Positions 34,500-45,700 of a DNA stretch of 64,000 nucleotides are shown here, one piece after another. The notes below the pieces were generated by a model that saw only the letters and a program-made list of their open reading frames with translations, had not been told where the DNA came from and did not search any database. The stretch covers positions 6,814,001-6,878,000 of the forward strand of contig OX940864.1 of the NCBI GenBank assembly GCA_954871525.1, given 5' to 3'. The stretch's first letter is position 1, and each line of letters opens with the position of its first letter. The translations under genes were made by a program, and so were the position numbers. This DNA is from Parietaria judaica. Taxonomy: Eukaryota > Streptophyta > Magnoliopsida > Rosales > Urticaceae.

Positions 34500-34786
34500 C
34501 AGTGACGTAGCCAGACTTTCATTTCAGGCGAAGCACGGAGCATATTTCAATCGATTTTTTTCAGATACGTAAACAAATAAAAATCATAAACAACTATATT
34601 AAAGCGACTATTAGACATATAAATAGATAATATTACTTTTCGAAGTATAGTAGAATAGATTTATCGAGTCAAGAAGAGAGACGGAATGAGAAGAGTTGAA
34701 TCAAATCCTGAATAATATTTTATTTTTTATTTAAAGTGAGCGTATGCATGTGCACTCACTCTAGTGCACATGTAGCTCTGCTACTG
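34500..34786. mobile_element. hAT-like MITE, CAGTGACGTAGCCAGA end
   Basis: Left end CAGTGACGTAGCCAGAC and the reverse complement of the right end (CAGTAGCAGAGCTACA) are imperfect inverted repeats of the common CAGTGGCGTAGCCAG type. Flanks GAACAAGT and AAACAAGC match at 6 of 8 positions, consistent with an old 8-bp target duplication. A small inner hairpin TGTGCACT...AGTGCACA lies near the right end. About 287 bp, non-coding. Confidence 0.65.
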
Positions 34787-35006
34787 AAACAAGCTAAGAT
34801 CACCATTCAGTTCTTATTTTTAACGGAGGCAATATCTAAGAATAATTTTTATCTCTTAATTAAACAAGCAATATATAATGAAGAGATTCACTTAATTTGA
34901 AAATAACCAAATTGATCAACTGTTTTAATCTCTTTTGATCATTCTCATTAACTTGAGTGATATATCGGAATTCCTATAATAATATTGGATTTGGACATGT
35001 CATATA

Positions 35007-35008
<2 letters not shown>

Positions 35009-35062
<54 letters not shown>
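35009..35062. repeat. TA microsatellite
   Basis: Uninterrupted AT dinucleotide run of about 54 bp. Confidence 0.95.
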
Positions 35063-35064
<2 letters not shown>

Positions 35065-35316
35065 CAATAGTTAGAGTGTGATTCGGTGGGTTCTATGCAA
35101 ATAGAATGAGGTCCACTCGGAGACATATTGGATTGAAAAACAAGTGAAGAGACAAATCAAGCAATCAAGTCACGACCCCACAAAACAACACAAATTTGCT
35201 CACCTATAATTTCTGCGGTATACTTCTTCAATGGATTCAATTATCCAATATTTTATCAATGTTCATGGATCATATATATCGTCTAATTATTGGCAAGAAA
35301 AAGTAGAGAAACAAAC

Positions 35317-36031
35317 TGTTGGAATATTTGCAAAATAACTGCAAATAAATGCAAATCAAAAGCATAAGTGCCAAATTAACAGCTAACGTTCATGAGTAAG
35401 AAATTCAGTGTTATTATGGGTTAATAGCAACGTTCAGAAATTTATTCTGATATTAACACTCATGTGAACGTTTAGGAATTGATTAGGGAATCAATTCAAA
35501 GCCCCAAAAACACATCTATAAATTGAAGCAATCTCGGTTTTCATTCGACACACCTAAGACAAAAATTGTTTACAAAATACTCAGAAATTTCCTCGAAGCT
35601 TGCTATCCGGTTTCATTCTAAGCAACTTCAAAATACCTTTAAGCTTTCCAAATCGCTGGGTAATAGAACGCTTACGCAGATCAGTTCGCCGATCACTTCG
35701 GAGTGCTCGGACGCCGTTGTATCCTGGGAAACCGACGCCGTACGGGGCGAATCAGTTTTAAGGAAAGCGTCAAACGTGCCTCGGCGGTTCTCTCACTTTT
35801 ATTTTGCAGAAACGAAGGCACTCGACCATGCTCTGGTTCGTGAAGCCGGTGCGTTGGAGAAGAAGCAGCTGCCTTGTAGAAAAGGAAGAAAACGATACAA
35901 TAACAGAGAAAGCAACACAAATTTGCTCTCAAGCTTTTTTTTTTCTCTCTAAATTTATTATCTCTGCTTGTATTTTTCTTTTTCGGAAGACGACTAGTAT
36001 AATTTAGCTTCGGGGGAAGACTGTAATAACA
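35317..36031 (+). mobile_element. Probable solo LTR
   Basis: Starts TGTTGGAATATTTGC, a common Copia LTR start, holds a TATA-like CTATAAATTGAAG at about 35516, then a GC-richer stretch and poly-T, and ends near GTAATAACA. ACAAAC is present immediately before the left end and overlapping the right end, so the exact border is ambiguous. The ORFs inside it (for example 35566-35952) are not considered genes. Confidence 0.5.
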
Positions 36032-36039
36032 AACATTTA

Positions 36040-36301
36040 TCATCATTTTTTGCTAATATATCTCCCCAAAAATGATATGCTCAAGTTTGAATATCTCCCA
36101 TATATATACCATAATTGTAAACTACAACTATTCTTAAGTCCGAGTGAACATGGCGCATTTATACATATATTAAACCAAACAACTTCTTATCATTTCATTT
36201 GACTCTCCTACATATATACATGCATGTATATGCATTCTTGTCTTAGTACTGTTGTTTGCAATTTGCATGCACTAATATATATATATATATATGTATGTAT
36301 G

Positions 36302-36334
<33 letters not shown>

Positions 36335-36582
36335 GTATTTTCCCAAGTAAAGCTGCTGTGATCAAAACAGTGTTATAGTTAGGACTTAGGTGACCCATAA
36401 GGAGAATTCTCTTTGCCCTAGTACTATCAGATATCTTTAATTAAGTAATCATAATAAGATGTAAAGATTTTATATATATGTCAATATAATATTTAACATA
36501 CATATCTATATGTATATAAATACTCATACCTATAATTAAGTACACTTGCCTAAACGACTGGAAAACCTGAGCCCTAAATATA

Positions 36583-36640
<58 letters not shown>

Positions 36641-36945
36641 CTCCGTGTTCTTCCACATCAAGATACGTAATACTCAAATATCATTCGCTACAAATATATT
36701 ATATATATATATATATGAATCTCCGTGATCTTCACATCAAGCCATCAAGGTATAATGGTGGATATATATATATAACTTGAGGAAGAACAGAGATCATGAT
36801 GAGAGTACAAGAAAAAGAAAAAAAAAACTAGAAAGCTAGCTCTAAAAAGAGAGGGTAAAAAGTAAAAAAAAAAACTGAGAATTAATACTTACTAACTATA
36901 TATATAGAATATAGATGGCTAAACCCTATATATAATTTTGGTTAC
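36040..36945. other. Microsatellite-rich spacer downstream of the RGF gene
   Basis: TA and GTAT runs at about 36271-36336 and TA at 36592-36635. No gene seen. Confidence 0.6.
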
Positions 36946-37456
36946 TCAGTTGTGAGAAGGAGGGTGTGTCTTCGGCGGCGAATAATCCAGGTTGAAACCC
37001 GGCTGCTTCTCGCCTCGTTTCCGATGAGGAACTCGCCACGTCACCGAAGCTCGCGGCTTCTTCGAGGCATCAACATGAGATTTGACATCATTTTCCAAAG
37101 CTTTTCCTTCCATCTTGCCCTCGTTGAGATCCCGTGATCTTGTTTGTTTCTCTTCGGATGGGTCTCCCAGTTGTTCCTTTGGTATCAAAATCTCTCTCTG
37201 AATCTGCAAACAGATTTATCAAATAGTCAAATGTATAGCCATGCACGTGGTTTAAAGGAAAGAAACACGAAACCCTAATCATGTTCAAGAGCTTGCTTGC
37301 ACTAACCTTGTTGAAGAAATGGAAGTCGTGAGATACTTTATGGTTTCGTTGCTTCTTGTGGACCAACACGCCGATATCACGCAGGGCATTACATGCATGC
37401 AACGATGAGCACAGAAGGAAGAGAAGAAGAGCACAAGAACAACTGACCGTTAACAT
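36946..37456 (-). CDS. RGF / GOLVEN / CLEL secreted peptide hormone precursor (2 exons)
   Basis: Two minus-strand exons, 37456-37307 and 37203-36946, joined across a GT-AG intron in phase 0, give 135 residues. The N-terminus is a signal peptide (MLTVSCSCALLLFLLCSSLH, cut near CNA-L). A basic, variable pro-region with KKPR and HRKRGEK follows. The extreme C-terminus is DYSPPKTHPPSHN (residues 123-135), matching the RGF/GLV consensus: Asp-Tyr start for tyrosine sulfation, prolines in the middle suited to hydroxylation, and terminal HN. Members are processed to 13-residue peptides that act outside the cell through LRR receptor kinases, controlling root meristem activity and gravitropism. Two-exon structure and C-terminal placement fit the family. 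Which family member it equals cannot be decided from the motif. Confidence 0.9.
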
Positions 37457-38330
37457 ATTATTATTATTATATGTATATGTATGAAAGTGAAACTGGTCAG
37501 TGTATTCTCTTTATGTTAAGAGTTAAGACGATGAAGATGATGATGATATTGGTAGTGGTGTGTGTATATATGAGTAGCTAAGGAGATTGAGCATTAAATG
37601 AAGGCATTGGAGGAGATTTGAGAGGTGTTTGGAAGAACATGGAGGTGTATGGGTGATGAAAAGAAAGGTAAAATATAGAGGTGGGCTCGGATTTGTCCCT
37701 TGCTTCGATGACGTATCACAATGGTTGTGTTGGTCCCAAGACACAGATCCGACTACGCCACAACGTGAGAGAAGAGAAAGAGAAATTTTATTATGGACTT
37801 GTTGGGTATATTTATATATGTTGAGGAGAGAGAACGCGCGCTTGAGATCTTCGTTTTGCATTACTATATAAAAATATAAGGAAGAAAAAGATAAGTCGGA
37901 TGAGATATATCTAATTTGAAAGATAAAGCCATAAAGTTATGCATAGTTTTTTTTTTTTTTTCCAAAGGAAAATGTTATGAATATTTTATGATGAGTGAAA
38001 TCAAACAATTTTTAAGGAAATATCACTAATTAATATCCCAAAAACTCAGTTCTTTCTTTGTCACTATGCATATGAGATGGTTCATTCATTGACCTTTTAA
38101 TCAATTTGTTGTTGAACTTCTTATTTTTCTTTGAACTTATCACTCTGTATTAGTTTACCGATTTAACTCTTTCTTGTATAAATTTTCCGCTTAATTCTAA
38201 TTTATTTCAAAATGCTTCTTTATTCTCGATAAATATTCAATGAGTTTTGTTCTATTTTATATGAGCAAACTCATCGTTTTAATAATACAACCAAACTCGT
38301 CGGAGTTTTGTAGATGGCGATTGGAGAGAA
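37457..38330. other. 5' flank of the RGF gene and spacer
   Basis: Contains the presumed promoter and leader of the RGF precursor. The 80-codon plus frame at 37629-37871 has no recognised similarity and is not called. Confidence 0.5.
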
Positions 38331-38885
38331 GTCGAAAAGCCGACTTTATAAGTTCCAAGTTCTTCGGTTATGCAGAAAATAACGACAATAAACATACGCG
38401 GAAATAAAGAGGCACACGCGATGTTTTGTTAACGCAGTTCGATATCTATCTACTTTGCGGGGCCCCACCCAGATTAATCAACATGGATAATTACAAGATG
38501 GACGTTACACAATCGATTTGTTCACCGAACAAACTGGAAAATACACTCTAACCAGTGCGACCAGCGATGTAACCAGACCTGTAACCTATTGATTACGACG
38601 ACGACACGGCGACTCAGCAAGCGAGTAAGGCGACTTCCGGCGAGTGTCAATGAGTGCGTACACGCACATCACAGTTGACGATAACTGAAGCGCTTCAGAC
38701 TTCTTCAGGCTTCTTCTAAGGAAGAAAACGCTAACGGTGGATCCAAAAAAAATATGAGAAAATGGCTTAGAAGCTCTCTGTAGCTCACGACGTTTTTCTC
38801 TCACTTTATGGCTGAAAGGATGAACATTTTTAGAGTTTTAGATTAGTTTAAATAGAGCCTAAAAAGTCCTCAACAAGATAACCAC
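38331..38885 (-). mobile_element. LTR-retrotransposon remnant
   Basis: Motifs CATACGCGGAAATAAAGAGG, TTTTGTTAACGCAGTTCGAT and GGCCCCACCCAGATTAATCA are of the kind often seen in plant Copia LTRs around the R-U5 region. The minus strand then shows a CTCTATTTAAAC TATA-like box near 38850. No partner LTR or coding region is visible. Confidence 0.45.
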
Positions 38886-39849
38886 TTATTCCTCTTTTTT
38901 AGGCTTTTTACTTTGTCTTTCCTAGACTAAGTATTTCCTATAAAATTCAAATTTTAAATGCTCATTCAACTCCAATATTTGACCAGCAATAAAAGACAAT
39001 GAATTCCTGAAATATCTCAACCGAAACGGACCAATTCCGCTTTATGGATAGGGAGATCGCAGATGTAACCGTCGGTATAATCCAGGATATTGCCAGACAT
39101 ATGACCACAACAAAACTGTCAAATAACATGGATTTTTTATATGATATAAACCTAATTGGCAACTTATTTCTTTTATTACCAATATATAATTAGTGATTTC
39201 AATTGTAATGTTAAAATAGTAGCATAGAAAAATGTTTTCAATTAATTATCTTTTATAACTTTAGGAGTACTAGCACGGTAGTAAAATAAGTGAGGCTTGC
39301 CACAAAATTAGTGCCACAAATATAAAATAAGTAAGAATGTAAGAACAAAAAGGAGATGTAGTTTAAGCTAGTGGGTGACAAATTGTTCGAACCGAGGATT
39401 ATAAATTTCTTGTCGCTGAGATCTTAGAGTACTTTCCACCATTTAATGCATGCGCTTATGCCTCCTCCTTGTCTTTCCCTTGGAAATCTTAATTTGACTA
39501 TATATTATTAAAATAACCTAGTTTTGGATCCATCTCATTCGAAAAGTAGCAAAACTTTCTTTCTTGATTCGGTGATCATGTTGCTATCTAGACAAGTATA
39601 AACAGAATCGGTATCAGTGTTTTTAAATGACAAGTCATGTCTTAAGTGTACAAGTATAATTAACTTGCTTATACGCACGAAATAATGGATAAGAATATTG
39701 AATAACCTATACAAGCTTTTCTTTGATTGGCTCTTCATAGGTTTTTTTTTTTTTTGCCATTCTTTTTGTAACATAGCCATGTGATGGTGATGTTTCAATT
39801 ATATGAAATAATTATAATATCTATAAGTTTGTTTACCTTTACTTTTGAT
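38886..39849. other. AT-rich spacer
   Basis: No gene or defined element seen. Confidence 0.5.
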
Positions 39850-40516
39850 CAGGGACGGAACTATAGCATAATGGGGGTGACAAATGTCACCCCCAACTTT
39901 TTAGAAATCATTTTTTTTCTATGTTTAAAATTAATGATATAAAAATATCAATGCAAAATGTGTAATACTAAGTTACCAACACACAACACACAAGGGCATG
40001 CAATTGGATTGTTGTCAAAATACACCTTCAAATGTTTTTATTACTTGATTATCTAGCGTAGTTTTCATAAGTTTTTTTTATAGAAACTTTTATATAGTTA
40101 AATGTGATAAATTGTATTTCTTTTATTAATTTGACTTAGAAATTTATTTAGTTAGATGTAATATATTATTTATAGGATATAAAAATTAAGTTGGGTTAGT
40201 TTCGTTTATTATTGCAAATGGAAACACCGACTATTGATTCATTGGAAAAAAATATTGATACGTCAATTAAAGTGCCGGAAATTGAAGGCCATCGATCATG
40301 CATCAAAGTTACGAAGAGTCTAAGTTGATGTTGATTTTGATATCAACAAAGTAAAACGTGATTCGAGTTTACGATTAAAAAATTATAGAATGTGACCCGA
40401 GAATTAAAAAAAAATGTCTATTTTAGTGTCATATTCTTTGATAATTAACTATTAAATATAGTATTTTATGAAAAAAAATTCGTCACCCCTTAGTTTGATT
40501 CCTGGTTCCGTCCCTG
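39850..40516 (+). mobile_element. Non-autonomous hAT element with 8-bp target duplication
   Basis: Terminal inverted repeats start CAGGGACGGAAC on both ends and share GGGGTGAC further in. The element is flanked by perfect 8-bp duplications CTTTTGAT (39842-39849 and 40517-40524), which define a hAT insertion of 667 bp. Inside, an ATG at 40218 opens a 37-codon frame (METPTIDSLEKNID) and the next frame continues DFDINKVKRDSSLR, resembling the N-terminus of hAT transposases. It is therefore likely an internal-deletion derivative of an autonomous element. Confidence 0.92.
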
Positions 40517-40524
40517 CTTTTGAT

Positions 40525-41494
40525 TTTGAAAACTTCGTAAGAATGAAGATGAATATTCTTAAGACACTTTGTAATTTTATCTTGACTTTTTATTTTGTAG
40601 AATGACTATATAACACTCTTTAATGAACTTTGGTTTTTTTTTTTTTTTTTTCTATCTGGTTTTACAGTTTTTTTTTTTTTTTTTTTTTGTCTCTTTATGT
40701 GGTTTTCCGGCGAGACGTTATACTAGTTTTATAGAATGTTTTACACTAAAGAGCTAAATTGAATAAAAATATTTAATTATAGATTATATAGAGAAAAAAA
40801 TACAAAATTACTAACTACGTATAGAGTTGTAGAAAAAAAATATAACAAAACTGTAATTTTTTTTTTAATAAAACATGTATTGAAATATTGTTTTTATGTA
40901 GCATATCATATCATGTAAATAATTTAAATTTAATTAAAAACTTGACATATGATCTATATATAAAAAAAAAAAGTTAAAATACATATTATTATTTTACAAA
41001 ACGACCAATCACATAAAACCAATTATCAAAGTTAGTGGTATACATGATCGACAACATGCATGTCTAACAATTATTAGATCCTCTCACAACTTCTAAATAT
41101 ATTTCATTATGGATTAGATTCCAATTTTTGATTGATCTTAAAGATTTATATTGGCTCAAGCGAGCATAAGAGAATGTACGTTTAAGAATATCCAAGAGGT
41201 TAATTTATTTATATTTTCAAGACATATATATAATATCTTCAAAAAAAATCTATGGTTACTTACTTACTTACATACATATAACATATACGACTCAATGGTT
41301 TTGCAATTATTTAAAGCTCAATTGAACAAGATGAAATTCATCATGTATAGGCTCTAGGCTAGCATGTATGGACCTATGTATATATAGGTCAATAAGCTTC
41401 TTCTCAAACTGTTCTTTACATGACGTTTTCGAAATTAATAAACTGCGTTGCATTACATGCATGTTAGCTTGTCGATCTACCAGGATATATACAC
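40525..41494. other. AT-rich spacer with poly-T tracts
   Basis: Long T runs at 40634-40652 and 40668-40688. No gene seen. Confidence 0.55.
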
Positions 41495-41685
41495 GGCTGG
41501 CCCTGGTTATAGGCGAGCAAGGAGGGCGCTTAGGACTCCGAAATTTTAAGGGCCTCAATTTTATTAGATATGTTGTTGTATACTTAATTTAATATAAACA
41601 AAATTTAATTTTTAAATACTTCAAGGGCCTCAAAATTTTACATAGCCTAGGGCCCCTACTAAAAACGACGAGCTCAGGGCCAGCC
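41495..41685. mobile_element. Short MITE, GGCTGGCCCTGG ends
   Basis: GGCTGGCCCTGG at the left and CAGGGCCAGCC at the right are inverted. Inside, AAGGGCCTCAA-type motifs recur near both ends. 191 bp, non-coding. No clean target duplication. Confidence 0.7.
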
Positions 41686-42198
41686 ATAAATATTTACATA
41701 TATATTATAGTGAGTATTTTAAGTCCGATCGAAAACATACCTATGTATTAATAAAATTCAAAGGTTTATAATTCTAGCTTCTTTTCTATATAACCGAGTG
41801 ATTCCCAAACTAAAAAATTAAATACTCTTTTTACTTCTACAATGTGCCCTAAAATATTTTTGTATGATAAATAAAATTATTTTACTTCTACATATTATAT
41901 ATATTCATATTGGCCTATATAATAACGTTACCATGACCCATTCTGACCACATGACCTAGACACCGACTTTAACGTACTATTTAATAGACATAACATCAAC
42001 TCATATATGATTTTTTTCATTTATTACTTATGTGGCTCTTACACAATTATGAACAAAATAATTGTAATGTTTCTTTCCCTCAAAAGAATAAGGATCGAGA
42101 CACAGAAAATAAAAATTATTAGACGAATTCGTATTTTCCCATTATTATGTAAATAAAAATGGCCAAGAAACATTTTGGGTGTGAGGGTTGACAATATA

Positions 42199-42247
<49 letters not shown>

Positions 42248-42389
42248 TTGTAAATGTACATGATTAACCAATGCACAGGACTTTTTTTTGTTGTTGAACA
42301 TTTTTAAAAATAATATCGCCAACTAACATTTTTGGGGGGAGAGTTGACGATAACTAAAAAAATTGAGAAATCTATACACAATTGCTAGA
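41686..42389. other. AT-rich spacer with TA microsatellite
   Basis: TA run at about 42200-42245. No gene seen. Confidence 0.6.
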
Positions 42390-42394
42390 CGGAT

Positions 42395-42620
42395 TATTAA
42401 AGTGTATATTGATGTCGAATTATATTCGTATATCTCTGTCGTTTTATTGTAACAAGAGTCTGTCGTTTTCCTTTATTAGGATGTGTTAGTTTGTAGAGTT
42501 AGTAATTCGGTGGTAATATTCCCTATATAAGCTCAGCTTATACTCATTGTCAATTAATAAAAATCTTTGAGGTATTTTCAGAATTTCCTCGTGTTCTTCG
42601 TTCCTCTCAAGAACGCAACA
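42395..42620 (+). repeat. 5' LTR of the second Copia element
   Basis: 226 bp with the TATA box CCTATATAAGC at about 42521 and an AATAAAA polyadenylation-like signal at about 42556. Ends GCAACA directly before the primer-binding site. Confidence 0.92.
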
Positions 42621-42632
42621 TGGTATCAGAGC
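42621..42632 (+). other. Primer-binding site (tRNA-iMet)
   Basis: TGGTATCAGAGC directly abuts the 5' LTR, complementary to initiator tRNA-Met. Confidence 0.95.
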
Positions 42633-42745
42633 AATTCGTGCTTCCGCCATTGACGATTCTGCTCTGAAGCTTGATCGACTCTGCGATTCAAGCCTCCTTT
42701 CTTCCTCATCCTTAATTCCTGCGATTTTCGATCCCTTCTGCTTCA

Positions 42746-45700
42746 ATGGAATCCAAGATCGTCAGCAAGGATGAATCTGCATCGACTGTGGCTCGAAGAT
42801 CGCCGATCGATGATCCACTTAGCGTCTACTTCCTCCACCACACAGATAATCCAGGTGTGGTTCTCGTTTCTCAGATCTTGACAGAAGATAACTATCCGTC
42901 ATGGTCAAGGTCTATGAAGATAGCATTGTCTGTGAAAAATAAATTGGGATTCATAGACGGATCGGTGCCGAAACCGATCTCCGACGACGTTCAGCTGGTG
43001 AATTCCTGGATCAGGAACAACAATGCAGTTGTTTCTTGGATCTTAAATTCATTCTCAAAGGAGATTTCCTCCTTCATTCTGTTCGAAGATTCAGCGTGTA
43101 ATATCTGGAAAGATCTTAAAGAGAGATATCAACAAGGCAATAGCCCCAGGATTTTCCAGCTCAGGCGAGACATGGCAAACCTCAGGCAGGGACAAGATTC
43201 GGTAGCAGCCTTCTTCACAAAACTAAAGTCAATTTGGGAGGAACTTAATGATTTCAAAGCTCCATGTGAAACCAGGGCTTGCATCGAGTTTTACAATATA
43301 GAATATGCTATGAAGTTCCTCATGGGCCTCAACGAATCTTTTGCAACAGTCAGGGGGCAAATCCTACTGATGGATCCAATACCGAGCATTAATAGAATTT
43401 TTGCTCTTGTTCTACAAGAAGAAAAACAGAGAATGGTTGGATCTGATTCGACATCTATAGATCTGCATAACTCGATGGCAATGATGGTGAAAGGTAAAGG
43501 AGTTCAGAGAAAGCAATTCAAGAAGGACCATCCATTCTGTTCTCACTGCAAAATGCCGGGTCACACGATTGAAAAGTGTTACAAAATCCATAGATTCCCG
43601 CCTCGATATGGCAATCGTGTCAAGGCACAAGCAGGAATGTTGGAAGTTAAGAAGAAAGGGTCTGATAATCTTTCGGGTCTCTCTTCAGCTCAATGTCATC
43701 AGATCATCGAGCTCCTTTCCAACCACATAAGCTCAGTGAACAAAGAGACAGCCTCAGCTTCAACTTCTACTGTCAAATTTGCAACCTTTGATGCAGGTTC
43801 TTACTGTTTTATGAAAGCAATTAACAGTAAAATTTATTTAAGAGATTCTTGGATTATAGATTCAGGTGCAACTAAGCACATTTGTAATCAGGAATCCAAA
43901 TTCACTTCTTTAAAACCTCTTATTAATTCTACTGTTACTTTGCCTAATAAATACATAATACAAGTTCACTTTTATGGAAACATAAGGATAAGTGACGAAA
44001 TTACCCTTTATGATGTGCTCTTAATCCCTAGCTTTCAATTCAGTTTATTATCAGTTAAATCTATTACTAAGTATTCTAAAGCTGCAGTAACTTTCACTGA
44101 TGATGAATGCCTCATTCAGGATGCTCACAAGACCAAGATGATTGGCAAGGGTAGAGTTCAAGATGAGTTGTACATCCTTAATGATCATGATTTGAACACT
44201 GTTTCTGTTTCCATAAATAAAGTGTCAGCCAACCTATGGCATGAAAGATTAGGACACCCTTCTCATAAGGCTTTACTTCCTTTGCATTCTACTTTGAATT
44301 TCAATAAAGAAAAGAATTTGAATCCATGCTATATTTGTCCTCTTGCTAAACAAAATAGATTGTCATTTCCTTCTTCTCACACTATTTCTTCTAATGCTTT
44401 TGATCTGATTCATTGTGACATTTGGGGATTATTTAATACTCCATCTCATTCAGGGCATAGATTCTTCTTAACATTAGTTGATGATCACACTCGTTTCACA
44501 TGGGTTTACCTCATGATGCAAAAATCTGATGTTCATACCATTATTCCTCGTTTCACTAATATGGTGGAAACACAATTTTCAGCCTCTATTAAAGGCTTCA
44601 GATCAGATAATGCAAGGGAACTAACATTTGCTGATTATTTTTCAGACAAGGGAATTTTACATCAATTTTCATGTGTTGAAACCCCTCAACAAAATTCAAT
44701 TCTTGAAAGGAAACATCAACATTTGTTAAATGTTGCTCGAGCTCTTTTATTTCAGTCTAAAGTGCCAATTAAATTTTGGTCTGAATGCATTTTGACTGCT
44801 ACATATTTAATTAATAGAACTCCAACTTTAATTTTGAATAATAAAAGTCCATGTGAATTAATGTATGGAAAATGTTTTGATTATAGCCATCTTCGAGTAT
44901 TTGGCTGCCTTGGCTTTGCTTCCACCTTGCAGGTTCATCGGCACAAATTTGATCCACGAGCATGGAAGAGTGTGTTCATGGGATATCCTTCCGGTTATAA
45001 AGGATATAAAATGTTTGATTTGCATAAGAAAGAATTTTTCATATCCCGTGATGTCATTTTTCACGAAAATATATTTCCTTTCCATTCAGAAAATGTAGAT
45101 AATGTCTATGCAGATCCTTTTCAAGATATTGTCATGCCACACTCTTTGGACAATGAAGCTCTTGTCTCTCAATCTCCCTTGCTTCCGCAACCTCCCATGC
45201 AAGCAGGCCAGGATCAACCTTTCATTCCTACAGACCAGGATTCTCTAAGGGCAAATCTGTCCACTTCTTCATCACAACATCCTGAAGAACAGAGATTTGA
45301 CATCACTTCTCATGTCAGACGATCCACTCGTGAAGCCAAGCCCCCGGCATACCTTCGAGATTATCATTGCAACTTCGCACAACAATGTGCCTCTGGTAGT
45401 TCTCCTCACAATCTGTCCAAAGTATTGGACTATACGGGCTTATCTCCTCAATTCAAGGCCTTCACTTTGATGGTTTCTACTGAGTTTGAACCTCAGTTTT
45501 ACCATCAAGCATCACAGTATTCTCATTGGAGAGATGCTATGGATGAAGAACTCCAAGCTATGCACAACAACAACACATGGGATGTTGTCCAATTACCAGC
45601 AGGAAAACGTGCAATTGGTTGCCGCTGGATTTATAAAAACAAGTTCACTTCCGATGGCACTCTCGCACGAAGAAAAGCACGATTAGTAGCAAAGGGCTAC

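Noticed and set aside
35566..36007. 128- and 117-codon frames at 35.6-36.0 kb
   Set aside because: They lie inside a probable solo LTR and show no domain.
36900..36935. AAACCCTATA near 36921 as telomere-like repeat
   Set aside because: Only a single partial motif; no tandem array.
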